Assembly: GCA_000953735.1 (NCBI GenBank)
Contig: LN554852.1
Location: 4,723,846-4,787,845 of the forward strand
Origin: Moritella viscosa
Lineage (GTDB): Bacteria; Pseudomonadota; Gammaproteobacteria; Enterobacterales; Moritellaceae
Direction of reading: 5' to 3'
DNA: 64,000 bases
A program made the translations under genes and the position numbers. This document shows positions 16,778 through 25,847 of the stretch, in pieces. Within the stretch, counting starts at the first letter, position 1. The number at the start of each line of letters is the position of its first letter. Under the pieces are notes generated by a model that saw only the letters and a program-made list of their open reading frames with translations, searched no databases and was not told the origin of the DNA.

Positions 16778-19054
16778 TTACAACGTATCCACTACCACTT
16801 TTGGTGTAACGAAGATTAACAGCTCTCGTTTTTGGTTAATATTCTTAGTACTACGGAACAATACACCTAACCAAGGGATATCACCGAGAACCGGAACTTT
16901 CGTTACAATCTTTTTAATTTCATGCTTAAATATACCGCCTAACACGATAGTTTCGCCATTCTCAACCAACACTTGCGTGCTAATAACTTGGGTATCAATG
17001 GAGACAGCTTCACCACCAACGGTTTTCACATCATCACCACGAGTATCTTGATTAATTTTCAAATCTAAGATTATTTTATTATCCGGGGTAATATGTGGTG
17101 TAACTTGTAAACCCAATACCGCTTTTTTAAACGCGATAGTAGTAGCACCACTTGAACTTGATTCAACATACGGGATTTCCGTACCTTGTTCAATATACGC
17201 AGACTTTTGGTCGGTAGTGGTAATTCTTGGACTCGCAATCACTTCTGCTTTTTGTTCTGCTTCTAATGCAGAAAGTTCTAAATCGAGTATCTGACCATTC
17301 GCTAGTTCAGCAATCTGAAAAGCGATAGAACCTGCAGGTGATGCCACGGGCAAATTAACATTGAGTCTGTCACCAATAGCGGGCACATTACCACCAGCAA
17401 AAGCATCGTTACCTTCAATCGAACCCGATGATAAACCAAAGCCACTGCCAATATCAGTACTACCACTTAGACCCCAACGGATCCCAAGTTCATCATCCAG
17501 ATTATCAACGACAGATACCATTCTAGCTTCAATAACCACCTGACGAACCGGAATGTCCAATACGTCAACAATCCGCCTCACATTAGCGATTGCTGTCGCT
17601 GTATCTTTAATTAATACTGTATTTGTACGTTCATCAAAACTAATCGAACCCCGAGATGATAACAGACTAGAATCTTTTTGTGCTAAAAGCTTTGCGATAT
17701 CAGCAGCTTTTGCAAAGCTAATCTGAATAAACTCTGATTGTAACTCAGCTAAACCTTCCACTTCTTTTTTACTGACAAGATCACGGCGCTCTAATGCAGC
17801 TAATTCATCCGAAGGGGCAACCATCAGCACATTACCTTCAAGCTGCTTACTTAACCCTTTCACTTTCATGACAATATCAAGTGCTTGTTCCCATGGTACA
17901 CTATCTAAACGCAGGGTGATATTACCATTCACAGAATCCGTGGTAACTAAGTTAAACTCATTAAAATCAGCGATTAACTGTAATACTGTACGCACAGGAA
18001 TATCTTGAAAGTTAAGTGAAATCGCTTGTCCTTGATATTTATTGGTTTTTTCATCTGGATCTTGCTTAGTAATTTCAATTACAAAAATATTATCAGCTTG
18101 ATCATAACGGTAAGTGAAATCATCACTCACGTCTAATTCAAACGCAGTCACACCTTCATCATGAAAAGTTTCAATCGCGGTTACAGGTGTACCAAAATCC
18201 GCTACATCTAAAATATAGAGCAATTTTTTCAAAATAGCCGTACTGTGAAATTCTGCGATTAATTTATTGCCTTTACGTTGAATATCAACGGCCATAGAGC
18301 TATTTTTCATAGTTAAAATTAACTTACCACTGCCATCATTGCCTGTACGAAAATCAATACCACGTACTTGGTTTACAAAACCACTAAAATCTTCTTCTTC
18401 ATTATCTTCAACAGGTAAAATATCTTCGATTTTAGGCGATTCTACTGTCACTTGACGACCATCCTTAGTGACAAGCAACGAAGGACTTACCGTCGCAGCA
18501 GGCACATCAAGACTAACAACATGACTATCAATAACAGAAGCAGCAGGTAGTACAGCACTATTGCTAGTAGTAACGATAGTCGGTTCCACAGCAAGCACCA
18601 ACGTATCTATATCGGCGGTATTATTTGCGATTTCAGGCACCGCCACATCACTGGCAAGTAAGCCAAATGTCGCGATTAAGCTGTTATTCGTTTGAGTGAT
18701 TTGATACGGTACGAGTTCATCTAACGCGATAGTAATTTTAAGCCCTAAATCAACACGTTCTGCAGCTACGTTTAATACATTACCTTGTTCGATAACCACA
18801 GGGTTAAGCAACAAAGTTGAGCTAGCATCCGGTACTAAAATAATTAATTGATGCGGTGAATATTGTAATTTATCTGCATATTCAACAACATGTTCACTAA
18901 ACTCCAGTTCGAGCTCTAACAGCCCTTCTGCCAAAGCGTTTAAATGAATTTGTTTTAGTTGCGGTTCAGCAAAGCTGAAAGCAGAACATAAAATGGTCGT
19001 CCATAAAACCAAAATTTTTGCTATTTTGGCACATCTTACATGTGATTTAGTCAT
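16778..19054 (-). CDS. pilQ: Type IV pilus secretin
   Basis: Forms the outer-membrane ring through which type IV pili extend. The 758-residue precursor starts with a signal peptide (residues 1 to about 29, ending FSFA). Two AMIN-type peptidoglycan-binding regions (about 35-125 and 235-330), a STN/secretin N0 domain with a PVRTVLQLIADF motif, N1, and the secretin core ending in ELLIFVTPKVV follow. The start has an AGGGATGA site. It is the last gene of pilMNOPQ. Function needs the pilus ATPases and PilP, and DNA uptake or twitching are the usual outputs. Confidence 0.95.
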   Translation of the reverse strand: MTKSHVRCAKIAKILVLWTTILCSAFSFAEPQLKQIHLNALAEGLLELELEFSEHVVEYADKLQYSPHQLIILVPDASSTLLLNPVVIEQGNVLNVAAERVDLGLKITIALDELVPYQITQTNNSLIATFGLLASDVAVPEIANNTADIDTLVLAVEPTIVTTSNSAVLPAASVIDSHVVSLDVPAATVSPSLLVTKDGRQVTVESPKIEDILPVEDNEEEDFSGFVNQVRGIDFRTGNDGSGKLILTMKNSSMAVDIQRKGNKLIAEFHSTAILKKLLYILDVADFGTPVTAIETFHDEGVTAFELDVSDDFTYRYDQADNIFVIEITKQDPDEKTNKYQGQAISLNFQDIPVRTVLQLIADFNEFNLVTTDSVNGNITLRLDSVPWEQALDIVMKVKGLSKQLEGNVLMVAPSDELAALERRDLVSKKEVEGLAELQSEFIQISFAKAADIAKLLAQKDSSLLSSRGSISFDERTNTVLIKDTATAIANVRRIVDVLDIPVRQVVIEARMVSVVDNLDDELGIRWGLSGSTDIGSGFGLSSGSIEGNDAFAGGNVPAIGDRLNVNLPVASPAGSIAFQIAELANGQILDLELSALEAEQKAEVIASPRITTTDQKSAYIEQGTEIPYVESSSSGATTIAFKKAVLGLQVTPHITPDNKIILDLKINQDTRGDDVKTVGGEAVSIDTQVISTQVLVENGETIVLGGIFKHEIKKIVTKVPVLGDIPWLGVLFRSTKNINQKRELLIFVTPKVVVDTL

Positions 19055-19075
19055 TTTATCATCCCTGAAAATGGC

Positions 19076-19603
19076 TTAACTGTGGTCTTGGTTACTGAGT
19101 GGAATTTGGGTCGTACGAACTTGCCAGCATCCCTTTCCTGTTAATATCAACTCAGAAAGTTCAATATAGTTTTTAGTAATATCGAGTATTTCACCGTGAT
19201 TAAGTCCAATATAATCACCTGGTGAGACTCTAAATATTTCCCCCGAACTTGCTCTAATTAATCCCCAGAGGTGTTTATCACTTCCAAGGGTGCCATGCAT
19301 GCCCAAATTATCTAATGAGTAAGTTTCTAACGGTCCTTTAATCCGCGCAAAATTAGGCTGCGGACAATCTTGTGGAAATGGCGTTTCTGCTTTTACCGAT
19401 TCTGGACGAGGATTTGAAAAGGGGTTACGCGCCCCTGTTTCAGAATAATGTAAAGCAACAAACCCCTCCATATCCGGTACATTTTCAATTTTAATCGTTT
19501 TACGTGCTTTAACTTCATTAATATAATCAACGAGATCTTGATTATCCGCAGTACAACCACCTACCGTCAGAGATAGAAAAATTAGGCTACTAATACGCTT
19601 CAT
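19076..19603 (-). CDS. pilP: Type IV pilus assembly lipoprotein
   Basis: Inner-membrane lipoprotein that links PilNO to the PilQ secretin. The 175-residue protein has a short signal ending in the lipobox LTVGGC (lipidated Cys near residue 17), then a PilP beta-domain with DNLGMHGTLG and VSPGDYIGLNHGE. Its ATG overlaps the pilO stop by four bases (ATGA), and pilQ follows after 21 bases. Confidence 0.93.
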   Translation of the reverse strand: MKRISSLIFLSLTVGGCTADNQDLVDYINEVKARKTIKIENVPDMEGFVALHYSETGARNPFSNPRPESVKAETPFPQDCPQPNFARIKGPLETYSLDNLGMHGTLGSDKHLWGLIRASSGEIFRVSPGDYIGLNHGEILDITKNYIELSELILTGKGCWQVRTTQIPLSNQDHS

Positions 19604-20178
19604 TTATCCCCCTTATAACGATAAGTACGGGCAATCATATTCACTTTGAGTAATTCCCCTTGCAACTTAGTAATAGTGAAATCTTCTAGCGTTACAATCC
19701 GTGGCAATGCAGCAATATCACTGGTGAACTGACCAAGTTGATGAAAAGTACCTATCACTTCAAGGTTAACGGGTACTTCATAAGAAAAGTCTCGCTTTAC
19801 TTCCTGCAACCATTTGAATTTACGTAATTGCAAACCATTATGCTGACCAATATAGCTCAAATCATCAAGCAATCCTGCAGTCTCACTTTTTGATGGTAAC
19901 TGCCTAAGCATACTGTTAAATAAATTTTCCATTTCCGACATCTGAGCGGTATATAAACCTAAGTTACCAGCAAGACTTGCTTTTGCTTCAAACTGTAACC
20001 TTAAACTTGCTTCTTTTTTTTCAATTTTATCGAGCGTTTGTAGTGAAGTCGAAATAAAAACCCAATAAAATAACGCAGCAATTAATACTGAAAATATAAT
20101 ATTAATAGCTATTTTAGCGGGCTTAGGCCAATTACCAAGATCTTCAAGATCAAGTTCATTAAGTTCCTGTAAATTCAT
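19600..20178 (-). CDS. pilO: Type IV pilus inner-membrane protein
   Basis: Alignment subcomplex protein that pairs with PilN. The 192-residue bitopic protein has a cytoplasmic N-terminus, one transmembrane helix (about 25-46, IAINIIFSVLIAALFYWVFI), a coiled-coil stretch and a C-terminal ferredoxin-like domain. Four-base overlaps with both pilN and pilP indicate tight translational coupling. Confidence 0.92.
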   Translation of the reverse strand: MNLQELNELDLEDLGNWPKPAKIAINIIFSVLIAALFYWVFISTSLQTLDKIEKKEASLRLQFEAKASLAGNLGLYTAQMSEMENLFNSMLRQLPSKSETAGLLDDLSYIGQHNGLQLRKFKWLQEVKRDFSYEVPVNLEVIGTFHQLGQFTSDIAALPRIVTLEDFTITKLQGELLKVNMIARTYRYKGDK

Positions 20179-20735
20179 TTTAGATCCCCCTCGTCTGTCA
20201 TCATTGGCGTTACCGAAAATCGCATTTCAAAACGATTTCCTTCTGCTTCTGACAACGCAATAATAGAGTCTAAATTACCATCTCTGAGCCAAGTTGATTC
20301 CTCAATATTCCGCAGTAATACCGCGAGACGCGTATTCGAATCACTGGTGCCATGTATTTTGATTATGTCATTTTTAAACGTGAGAGTGGCGAGATTAACG
20401 CCAGCTGGTACCAATTGCGGCAAGGTGTTCATTAACTGTGTCGGCGTATTGCGACTACGCTGTAAACTTTGAATTAAATCAATACGCTCTTGTAGTTTAT
20501 CTTTACGCCCACGTAACTCTTTAATTTTACCTAGTTTAACATCAATAACTTGCATCTCTTGCATCAACAAGGCATTACGTTGTTTTTGATTACTGATGTA
20601 ACCACCAACCACCATATTCAACATAATCATGACCAACAAAGTAGCACCTAGACTCATGCAACTTAAGGTAAAGAAACGCTGCTGTCGGGACTTTTTCTCG
20701 GCTTCTCGCCACGGAAGAAGATTAATATTTGACAT
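20175..20735 (-). CDS. pilN: Type IV pilus inner-membrane protein
   Basis: Partner of PilO; its conserved cytoplasmic N-terminus INLLPWRE (residues 4-11) is the segment that binds PilM. One transmembrane helix (about 22-45), a coiled coil and a periplasmic ferredoxin-like domain complete the 186 residues. Its start shares one base with the pilM stop (TAATG). Confidence 0.93.
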   Translation of the reverse strand: MSNINLLPWREAEKKSRQQRFFTLSCMSLGATLLVMIMLNMVVGGYISNQKQRNALLMQEMQVIDVKLGKIKELRGRKDKLQERIDLIQSLQRSRNTPTQLMNTLPQLVPAGVNLATLTFKNDIIKIHGTSDSNTRLAVLLRNIEESTWLRDGNLDSIIALSEAEGNRFEMRFSVTPMMTDEGDLK

Positions 20736-21802
20736 TATAAAGCCCTCATCGCTAAACCAAGTGCCACCATATAACGAGGACCATTGGCGATTAAACGTGC
20801 TTTATCTTCAACATCTTCAGAGTAATCAAATTGTGCAAAAGGATTCGCAACACGAGTAGTAATCCCCAATTCAATTTCGACTTGTTGAGCCAACTCGATG
20901 ATTAATGCAGAACCACCACTCAGCGTGATCATGTCAATCTTTTGTAACGAACCTGAGTTAGTAAACAGTTGCACATTACGACGGATCTGTTGAATACATG
21001 CCGTTATATAAGGGGCGAGAACATCAATGTCATAATCCATTGGTAAATTTTGAGCGAGCTTCACTTTCTCAGCTTCGTCACGCTTTAAACCATAATGTTC
21101 ACTGATCGTTCGCGTGTAATTTTCACCACCAAAATTTTGTACTCGAGAATAAATCGACTCCCCCTGATGCAGCATTGAAAAAATAGTCATATTGGTGCCA
21201 ATATCTATCGCAGCGACAACCTTGCTATCATCTTGTAGTTCAGCCAAACGTAAATACAGATCATGAGATCGTGCTAACGCATGTGCAGCCACATCGACAA
21301 CTTGAGGAATAAAGTTATTTTCTTCTAAACAGCCTGCTAATGAAGCTACGCTTTCGGTGCGAGTGGCGCTCAACAGCACATTATGCTTGCTGGGATTATT
21401 CTCATTTACTCCTAATATTTCAAAATCTAGGCTGATCTCGTCAAGCGGAAAAGGAATTAAACTCTCCGCTTCCAACTCGATATGCATTTCAAGCTCAGGG
21501 CCAGAAAGGTCTGTATCAACATAAATAATTTTTGTAATAACATTTGTACCAGATACGGCAGTAGCAGCTTGCTTATAACGGAAAGGAAAATTTTGACGCA
21601 CTTGTTGCAACACATTTGTTAATGCTTCTATATCTTGCAATTGGTGATCAACGACACATCCTTTTGGCGTTGCAACCTCTGATACCATATCTACCACATA
21701 ATGCTCTGATCGATTAGACAGCGCTAGGGCTTTTACGGAAGATGATCCAAAATCAACTCCGATCATTGCCACTGTCTGATTCCTTTTAAACAGCTTTAGC
21801 AT
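20735..21802 (-). CDS. pilM: Type IV pilus actin-like ATPase
   Basis: Cytoplasmic FtsA-like protein that binds PilN and connects the pilus machine to its motor. I chose the ATG at 21802 (MLKLFKRNQ), giving 355 residues; an in-frame TTG at 21814 only adds four. The phosphate-1 motif GVDFGSSSVKAL, the second phosphate motif AAIDIGTNMT and the adenosine motif TLSGGSALI are all visible. It heads pilMNOPQ and is divergent from mrcA, the arrangement found in most pilus-bearing gammaproteobacteria. Confidence 0.93.
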   Translation of the reverse strand: MLKLFKRNQTVAMIGVDFGSSSVKALALSNRSEHYVVDMVSEVATPKGCVVDHQLQDIEALTNVLQQVRQNFPFRYKQAATAVSGTNVITKIIYVDTDLSGPELEMHIELEAESLIPFPLDEISLDFEILGVNENNPSKHNVLLSATRTESVASLAGCLEENNFIPQVVDVAAHALARSHDLYLRLAELQDDSKVVAAIDIGTNMTIFSMLHQGESIYSRVQNFGGENYTRTISEHYGLKRDEAEKVKLAQNLPMDYDIDVLAPYITACIQQIRRNVQLFTNSGSLQKIDMITLSGGSALIIELAQQVEIELGITTRVANPFAQFDYSEDVEDKARLIANGPRYMVALGLAMRAL

Positions 21803-21939
21803 GATGATCTTCAACTCTATGTAATAACATCGATTGGATTTTGTTAATTATTTGTTACATTTAAAGCATACAGATTTAAATCTCTGAGGTCTATCATAAA
21901 GAACTCGTACTATTTCACAAAACAGAGATATAATACTCA

Positions 21940-21987
21940 ATTATTGTGGAAATTATTGTGGAAATTATTGTGGAAATTATTGTGAAA
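21940..21987 (+). repeat. Four 12-bp tandem repeats carrying SD-GTG initiation units
   Basis: ATTATTGTGGAA is repeated at 21940, 21952 and 21964; the copy at 21976 ends GAAA instead of GGAA. Each contains an in-frame GTG (21946, 21958, 21970, 21982), and the last three are each preceded by TGGAA five or six bases upstream. The unit is four codons long, so copy-number change keeps the mrcA frame. Confidence 0.9.
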
Positions 21988-24543
21988 TGGATTAAACGAT
22001 TATCCGTATTGTTATTAGTTAGCGGACTGTTCGGCGTAGGTAGCATCATTGCACTTTACTTCTATATCAAGCCAGAACTACCTGATGTAACTACATTAAA
22101 AACAATACAGCTGCAAACACCGATGAAGGTCTTTAGCCAGGACGGCAAACTGATCTCTCAATTTGGCGAAAAACGTCGTATCCCTATAGAGATTGACGAT
22201 GTCCCGCCCTTAATGATCAAGGCATTTCTTGCTACAGAAGATAACCGCTTTTATACCCACCCAGGCATAGACCCGATTGGTATAATACGTGCAGCCAGCA
22301 TCATGATTATGACGGGTGAACGTAAACAAGGGGCGAGTACCATCACCCAACAGGTTGCTCGAAATTTCTTTTTAACTCGAGAAAAAACCTTTATTCGAAA
22401 AATTAAAGAGATATTTTTAGCGTGGCATATCGAACAAAATCTCACTAAAAATGAAATTTTAACCTTGTATCTTAATAAGATCCCTCTCGGTTACCGCTCA
22501 TTTGGTATTGGTTCTGCAGCACAGGTTTATTACGGTAAAACGTTAAATGAGTTAACCCTAGCCCAAATGGCGGTCATTGCCGGATTACCAAAAGCACCTT
22601 CTGCATTAAATCCAATCCGTTCGCCAAAGCGCGCCAAAGCACGTCGTCACGTTGTGTTATTACGCATGCTAGACGAGAACTATATTACTCAAGCGCAATT
22701 TGAAGACGCCAACACAGCCCCTATTACTGGTGTGTATCACGGTGCTGAAATTGACCTATCAGCACCTTATTTAGCTGAAATGGTACGTAGTGAAATGATT
22801 TCACGCTATGGAGAAGAGAAAGCCTATACGCAAGGCTTAAACGTTTATACAACTGTACACAGCAATCGCCAAACAGCGGCAACGACTGCATTAATAAACA
22901 ATCTACTCAATTATGATTTACGCCACGGTTACCGTGGACCACTTGGTCAGGCTTGGACTAATGATAAAGTGCTAAGCAACGAAGATATCTTGTTATTACT
23001 TAAAGATAAGCCAAGTTATAAACCACTGCAGCCTGCCGTTATCATGACTGTAAAAGAACAACAAGTTGAAGCCTTACTTGCCAATGGTGATCAAGTTACT
23101 GTGAGCTGGGCTGGGCTAAAATGGGCTCGCCCATTCATTTCTGATAAAAAACAAGGCCCCGCACCACAAACTGCAGATGCAATCGTCAACGTGGGTGACA
23201 TCGTACTATTACGTCCAATGTCAGTGGATAATAAGCACGATCAATGGATGTTAGGTCAGCTCCCAGATGCCAGTTCAGCATTCATTGCCATTGATAATAA
23301 TGACGGTGCTATTGAAGCCTTAGTGGGTGGCTTTAATTATCAACAAAGCAAGTTTAACCGAGTTACCCAAGCTGAGCGTCAGATTGGTTCAAACATCAAA
23401 CCATTTGTTTATTCAGCAGGTCTCGCGCAAGGCGCTACGCTCGCAAGTCTTATTAATGATGCACCGATTAACCAATGGGATCCACGAGCAGGTACCGCTT
23501 GGCGACCAAAAAATTCGCCGCCAACATATAATGGTCCAACGCGGTTACGTTTAGGTTTAGCACAATCAAAAAATGTAATGTCGGTACGTTTATTCCGTCA
23601 AGTCGGTTTGACCAACGCCATTAATTACATGGCCAGATTCGGTTTTGATAAAAGTAAATTACCACGTAATGAATCATTAGCATTGGGATCTGCATCTTTA
23701 ACACCGCTTAAAGTAGCTGTTGCTTTCGCAACATTTGCGAACGGAGGTTTTAAAGTTGAACCCTACTTTATTGACCGTATTGAAAATGCCAATGGTGAAC
23801 TCCTTTATCAAACAACACCAAAGCAAGCCTGCCTAACGTGTGAAAAACAAATTGCATTAAACACTGATGACCCTGAATATTGGTCAGCAATTGAAGGAGA
23901 TGCACGCACACTCTGTGACATCGCGCCTTACGGAACCCTACAAGTGGCTCCGCGTATTATTACTGAACAGAATGCCTTCTTAATGCGTCAAATGATGGCA
24001 AGTGTGATTTGGGGCGGAGGTAGTTGGCGTCATAAAACGGGCTGGAATGGGACTGGTTGGCGTGCAGCAGCTGCACTAAAACGTCATGATCTTGGTGGTA
24101 AAACAGGTACAACAAATGAAGCGAAAGATGCTTGGTTCTCCGGCTTTAATCCAGATATATCAGCAACAAGCTGGATTGGTTTTGATGATCATCGCCGTGA
24201 ATTAGGTCGTGTAAGCCGCAATATTAATTTAGATAAGCATCAAGTTAGTGGTGGTGAAGCAGGAGCTAAAACAGCCCAACCGGCTTGGATTGAGTTCATG
24301 AAATCTGCGCTAGAAGGCATCCCAGAACGCCCGAATGTACTACCTGAAAACATTGTGCAAGTCCGTATCGACCGTGAATCGGGATTGTTAACCTATAAGT
24401 CTGATTATACTTCTCGTTTTGAATACTTTATTCAAGGAACTGAACCAACAGAATACGTTAACAATCAAGATGCTGATTCTTCATTTAATCGCGGCGGTGA
24501 AAACAGTGATGATGCAAATGAATCACTGGACGACTTGTTTTAA
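21982..24543 (+). CDS. mrcA: Penicillin-binding protein 1A
   Basis: Bifunctional class A peptidoglycan synthase. I chose the GTG at 21982 (VKWIKRLSV), which aligns with the E. coli PBP1a start and gives 853 residues; three more in-frame GTGs lie upstream in a 12-bp tandem repeat. After an N-terminal membrane anchor come the glycosyltransferase GT51 domain (EDNRFYTHPGID, GASTITQQVARNF), an OB-like insert, and the transpeptidase with GSNIKPF (catalytic Ser), SKN and KTGTT motifs. The tail is acidic. It is divergent from pilMNOPQ and ends at a terminator shared with oxyR. Confidence 0.94.
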   Translation: MKWIKRLSVLLLVSGLFGVGSIIALYFYIKPELPDVTTLKTIQLQTPMKVFSQDGKLISQFGEKRRIPIEIDDVPPLMIKAFLATEDNRFYTHPGIDPIGIIRAASIMIMTGERKQGASTITQQVARNFFLTREKTFIRKIKEIFLAWHIEQNLTKNEILTLYLNKIPLGYRSFGIGSAAQVYYGKTLNELTLAQMAVIAGLPKAPSALNPIRSPKRAKARRHVVLLRMLDENYITQAQFEDANTAPITGVYHGAEIDLSAPYLAEMVRSEMISRYGEEKAYTQGLNVYTTVHSNRQTAATTALINNLLNYDLRHGYRGPLGQAWTNDKVLSNEDILLLLKDKPSYKPLQPAVIMTVKEQQVEALLANGDQVTVSWAGLKWARPFISDKKQGPAPQTADAIVNVGDIVLLRPMSVDNKHDQWMLGQLPDASSAFIAIDNNDGAIEALVGGFNYQQSKFNRVTQAERQIGSNIKPFVYSAGLAQGATLASLINDAPINQWDPRAGTAWRPKNSPPTYNGPTRLRLGLAQSKNVMSVRLFRQVGLTNAINYMARFGFDKSKLPRNESLALGSASLTPLKVAVAFATFANGGFKVEPYFIDRIENANGELLYQTTPKQACLTCEKQIALNTDDPEYWSAIEGDARTLCDIAPYGTLQVAPRIITEQNAFLMRQMMASVIWGGGSWRHKTGWNGTGWRAAAALKRHDLGGKTGTTNEAKDAWFSGFNPDISATSWIGFDDHRRELGRVSRNINLDKHQVSGGEAGAKTAQPAWIEFMKSALEGIPERPNVLPENIVQVRIDRESGLLTYKSDYTSRFEYFIQGTEPTEYVNNQDADSSFNRGGENSDDANESLDDLF

Positions 24544-24569
24544 TACCAATTGCATTAAATAAATAAACT

Positions 24570-24609
24570 AAAAATGGCGCTGCTTTATTTTAAAAGTAGC
24601 GCCATTTTT
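24570..24609. terminator. Bidirectional terminator between mrcA and oxyR
   Basis: AAAAATGGCGCT (24570-24581) and AGCGCCATTTTT (24598-24609) form a strong stem with A/T runs on both sides. It serves the convergent mrcA and oxyR. Confidence 0.88.
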
Positions 24610-24642
24610 ATATCAACATTTTAGTCACCGTACGCCAATATA

Positions 24643-25539
24643 TTAAGAGATGGTTGCGGTCACTTGTTTATTAATCACTTGTGCAATATCGTTAAAACAA
24701 GGGCGTCTCACCGAGCCTTTACGGTATAATAAAACAATACGTCGAATAGGCTCAGGTTCAGTCAATTTTATATATTCAACGCCTTCGGTAAAACGGCTAC
24801 GAGGTATCGCAAGGTGCGGTAATAAAGTAATCCCAGCTTCTGCTGCAATCATGTGGCGCAGAGTTTCCAAACTTGTCGCTTTAAAGCTCTGATCTTCTTT
24901 TGCGCCTGCGGTAAAACAATAGTCCATAGCTTGATCACGTAAACAATGACCATCTTCTAACATTAAAATATTCTCACCACGTAACTCCGATAAATCAACA
25001 CGGTCACGACCTTTAAAGTGATGTGAACTTGGAACAATAAGCTCTAATGGTTCTTTATATAACTCAATATGACCGTATTTTTCCATACCCGGTAAATAAG
25101 CCAATAACAAACAGTCCAACTCACCTTCATCGAGTTGTTTTAATAATTCGTGCGTTTGATTTTCATGTAAAAACATATCTAGATCAGGAAATTTTTTCTT
25201 CATAGACGGTACAATTAACGGTAACAAATACGGTGCTACTGTTGGAATCAAGCCTATATGGATAGCCCCTGCTGTTGGGCTCGCGTAGCTCTTAGCAATT
25301 TCTTTAATAGCTTTCGATTCTAATAATACCGTACGAGCTTGATCAGCAATTTGATCTCCTGCAGGCGTAAATAATACCTTTCTTGATGTACGCTCAATTA
25401 AAATAACATCCAGCTCATCTTCTAACTTTCGGATCTGGCCACTAAGTGTAGGTTGACTAACAAAGCATTTTTCAGCCGCTTTTCTAAAGTGCTTTAACTC
25501 TTGTAACGCGACAAGGTATTCTAAATCTCTTAAGTTCAT
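24643..25539 (-). CDS. oxyR: Hydrogen peroxide-sensing LysR-type regulator
   Basis: Activates peroxide-defence genes when oxidised. I chose the ATG at 25539 (MNLRDLEYL), giving 298 residues; the frame extends upstream but that stretch is hydrophobic and lacks family similarity. The N-terminal winged helix-turn-helix (about 18-37, AAEKCFVSQPTLSGQ) is followed by the LysR substrate domain. The redox cysteines fall at exactly Cys199 and Cys208 in GHCLRDQAMDYCF, as in E. coli OxyR, which settles the identity. No catalase or peroxiredoxin gene is adjacent. Confidence 0.96.
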   Translation of the reverse strand: MNLRDLEYLVALQELKHFRKAAEKCFVSQPTLSGQIRKLEDELDVILIERTSRKVLFTPAGDQIADQARTVLLESKAIKEIAKSYASPTAGAIHIGLIPTVAPYLLPLIVPSMKKKFPDLDMFLHENQTHELLKQLDEGELDCLLLAYLPGMEKYGHIELYKEPLELIVPSSHHFKGRDRVDLSELRGENILMLEDGHCLRDQAMDYCFTAGAKEDQSFKATSLETLRHMIAAEAGITLLPHLAIPRSRFTEGVEYIKLTEPEPIRRIVLLYRKGSVRRPCFNDIAQVINKQVTATIS

Positions 25540-25847
25540 ATCGACCCAACCTGAACGGTAATAACAATTGAAAAATAAAAAACAATTTGTATATACTATC
25601 AATAAAACGTTAATTACCACAAACTTTATCACCAAAAACACACAACAAATTGATCATAAATAAAAATATTATAACCATTTGTGACAATTGACACTTCTCA
25701 GGCGTTAAAATTATAGGTATTATCATAAACTTACTTTAAATCAATATTACAGCAACATCACAGCAATATTTACTTGATGTTAATTTAAAGAATAAAGCAC
25801 ACTTATTCAGTAACGGATTACTGTCGTAGCAATAATAAGGATTTTAT

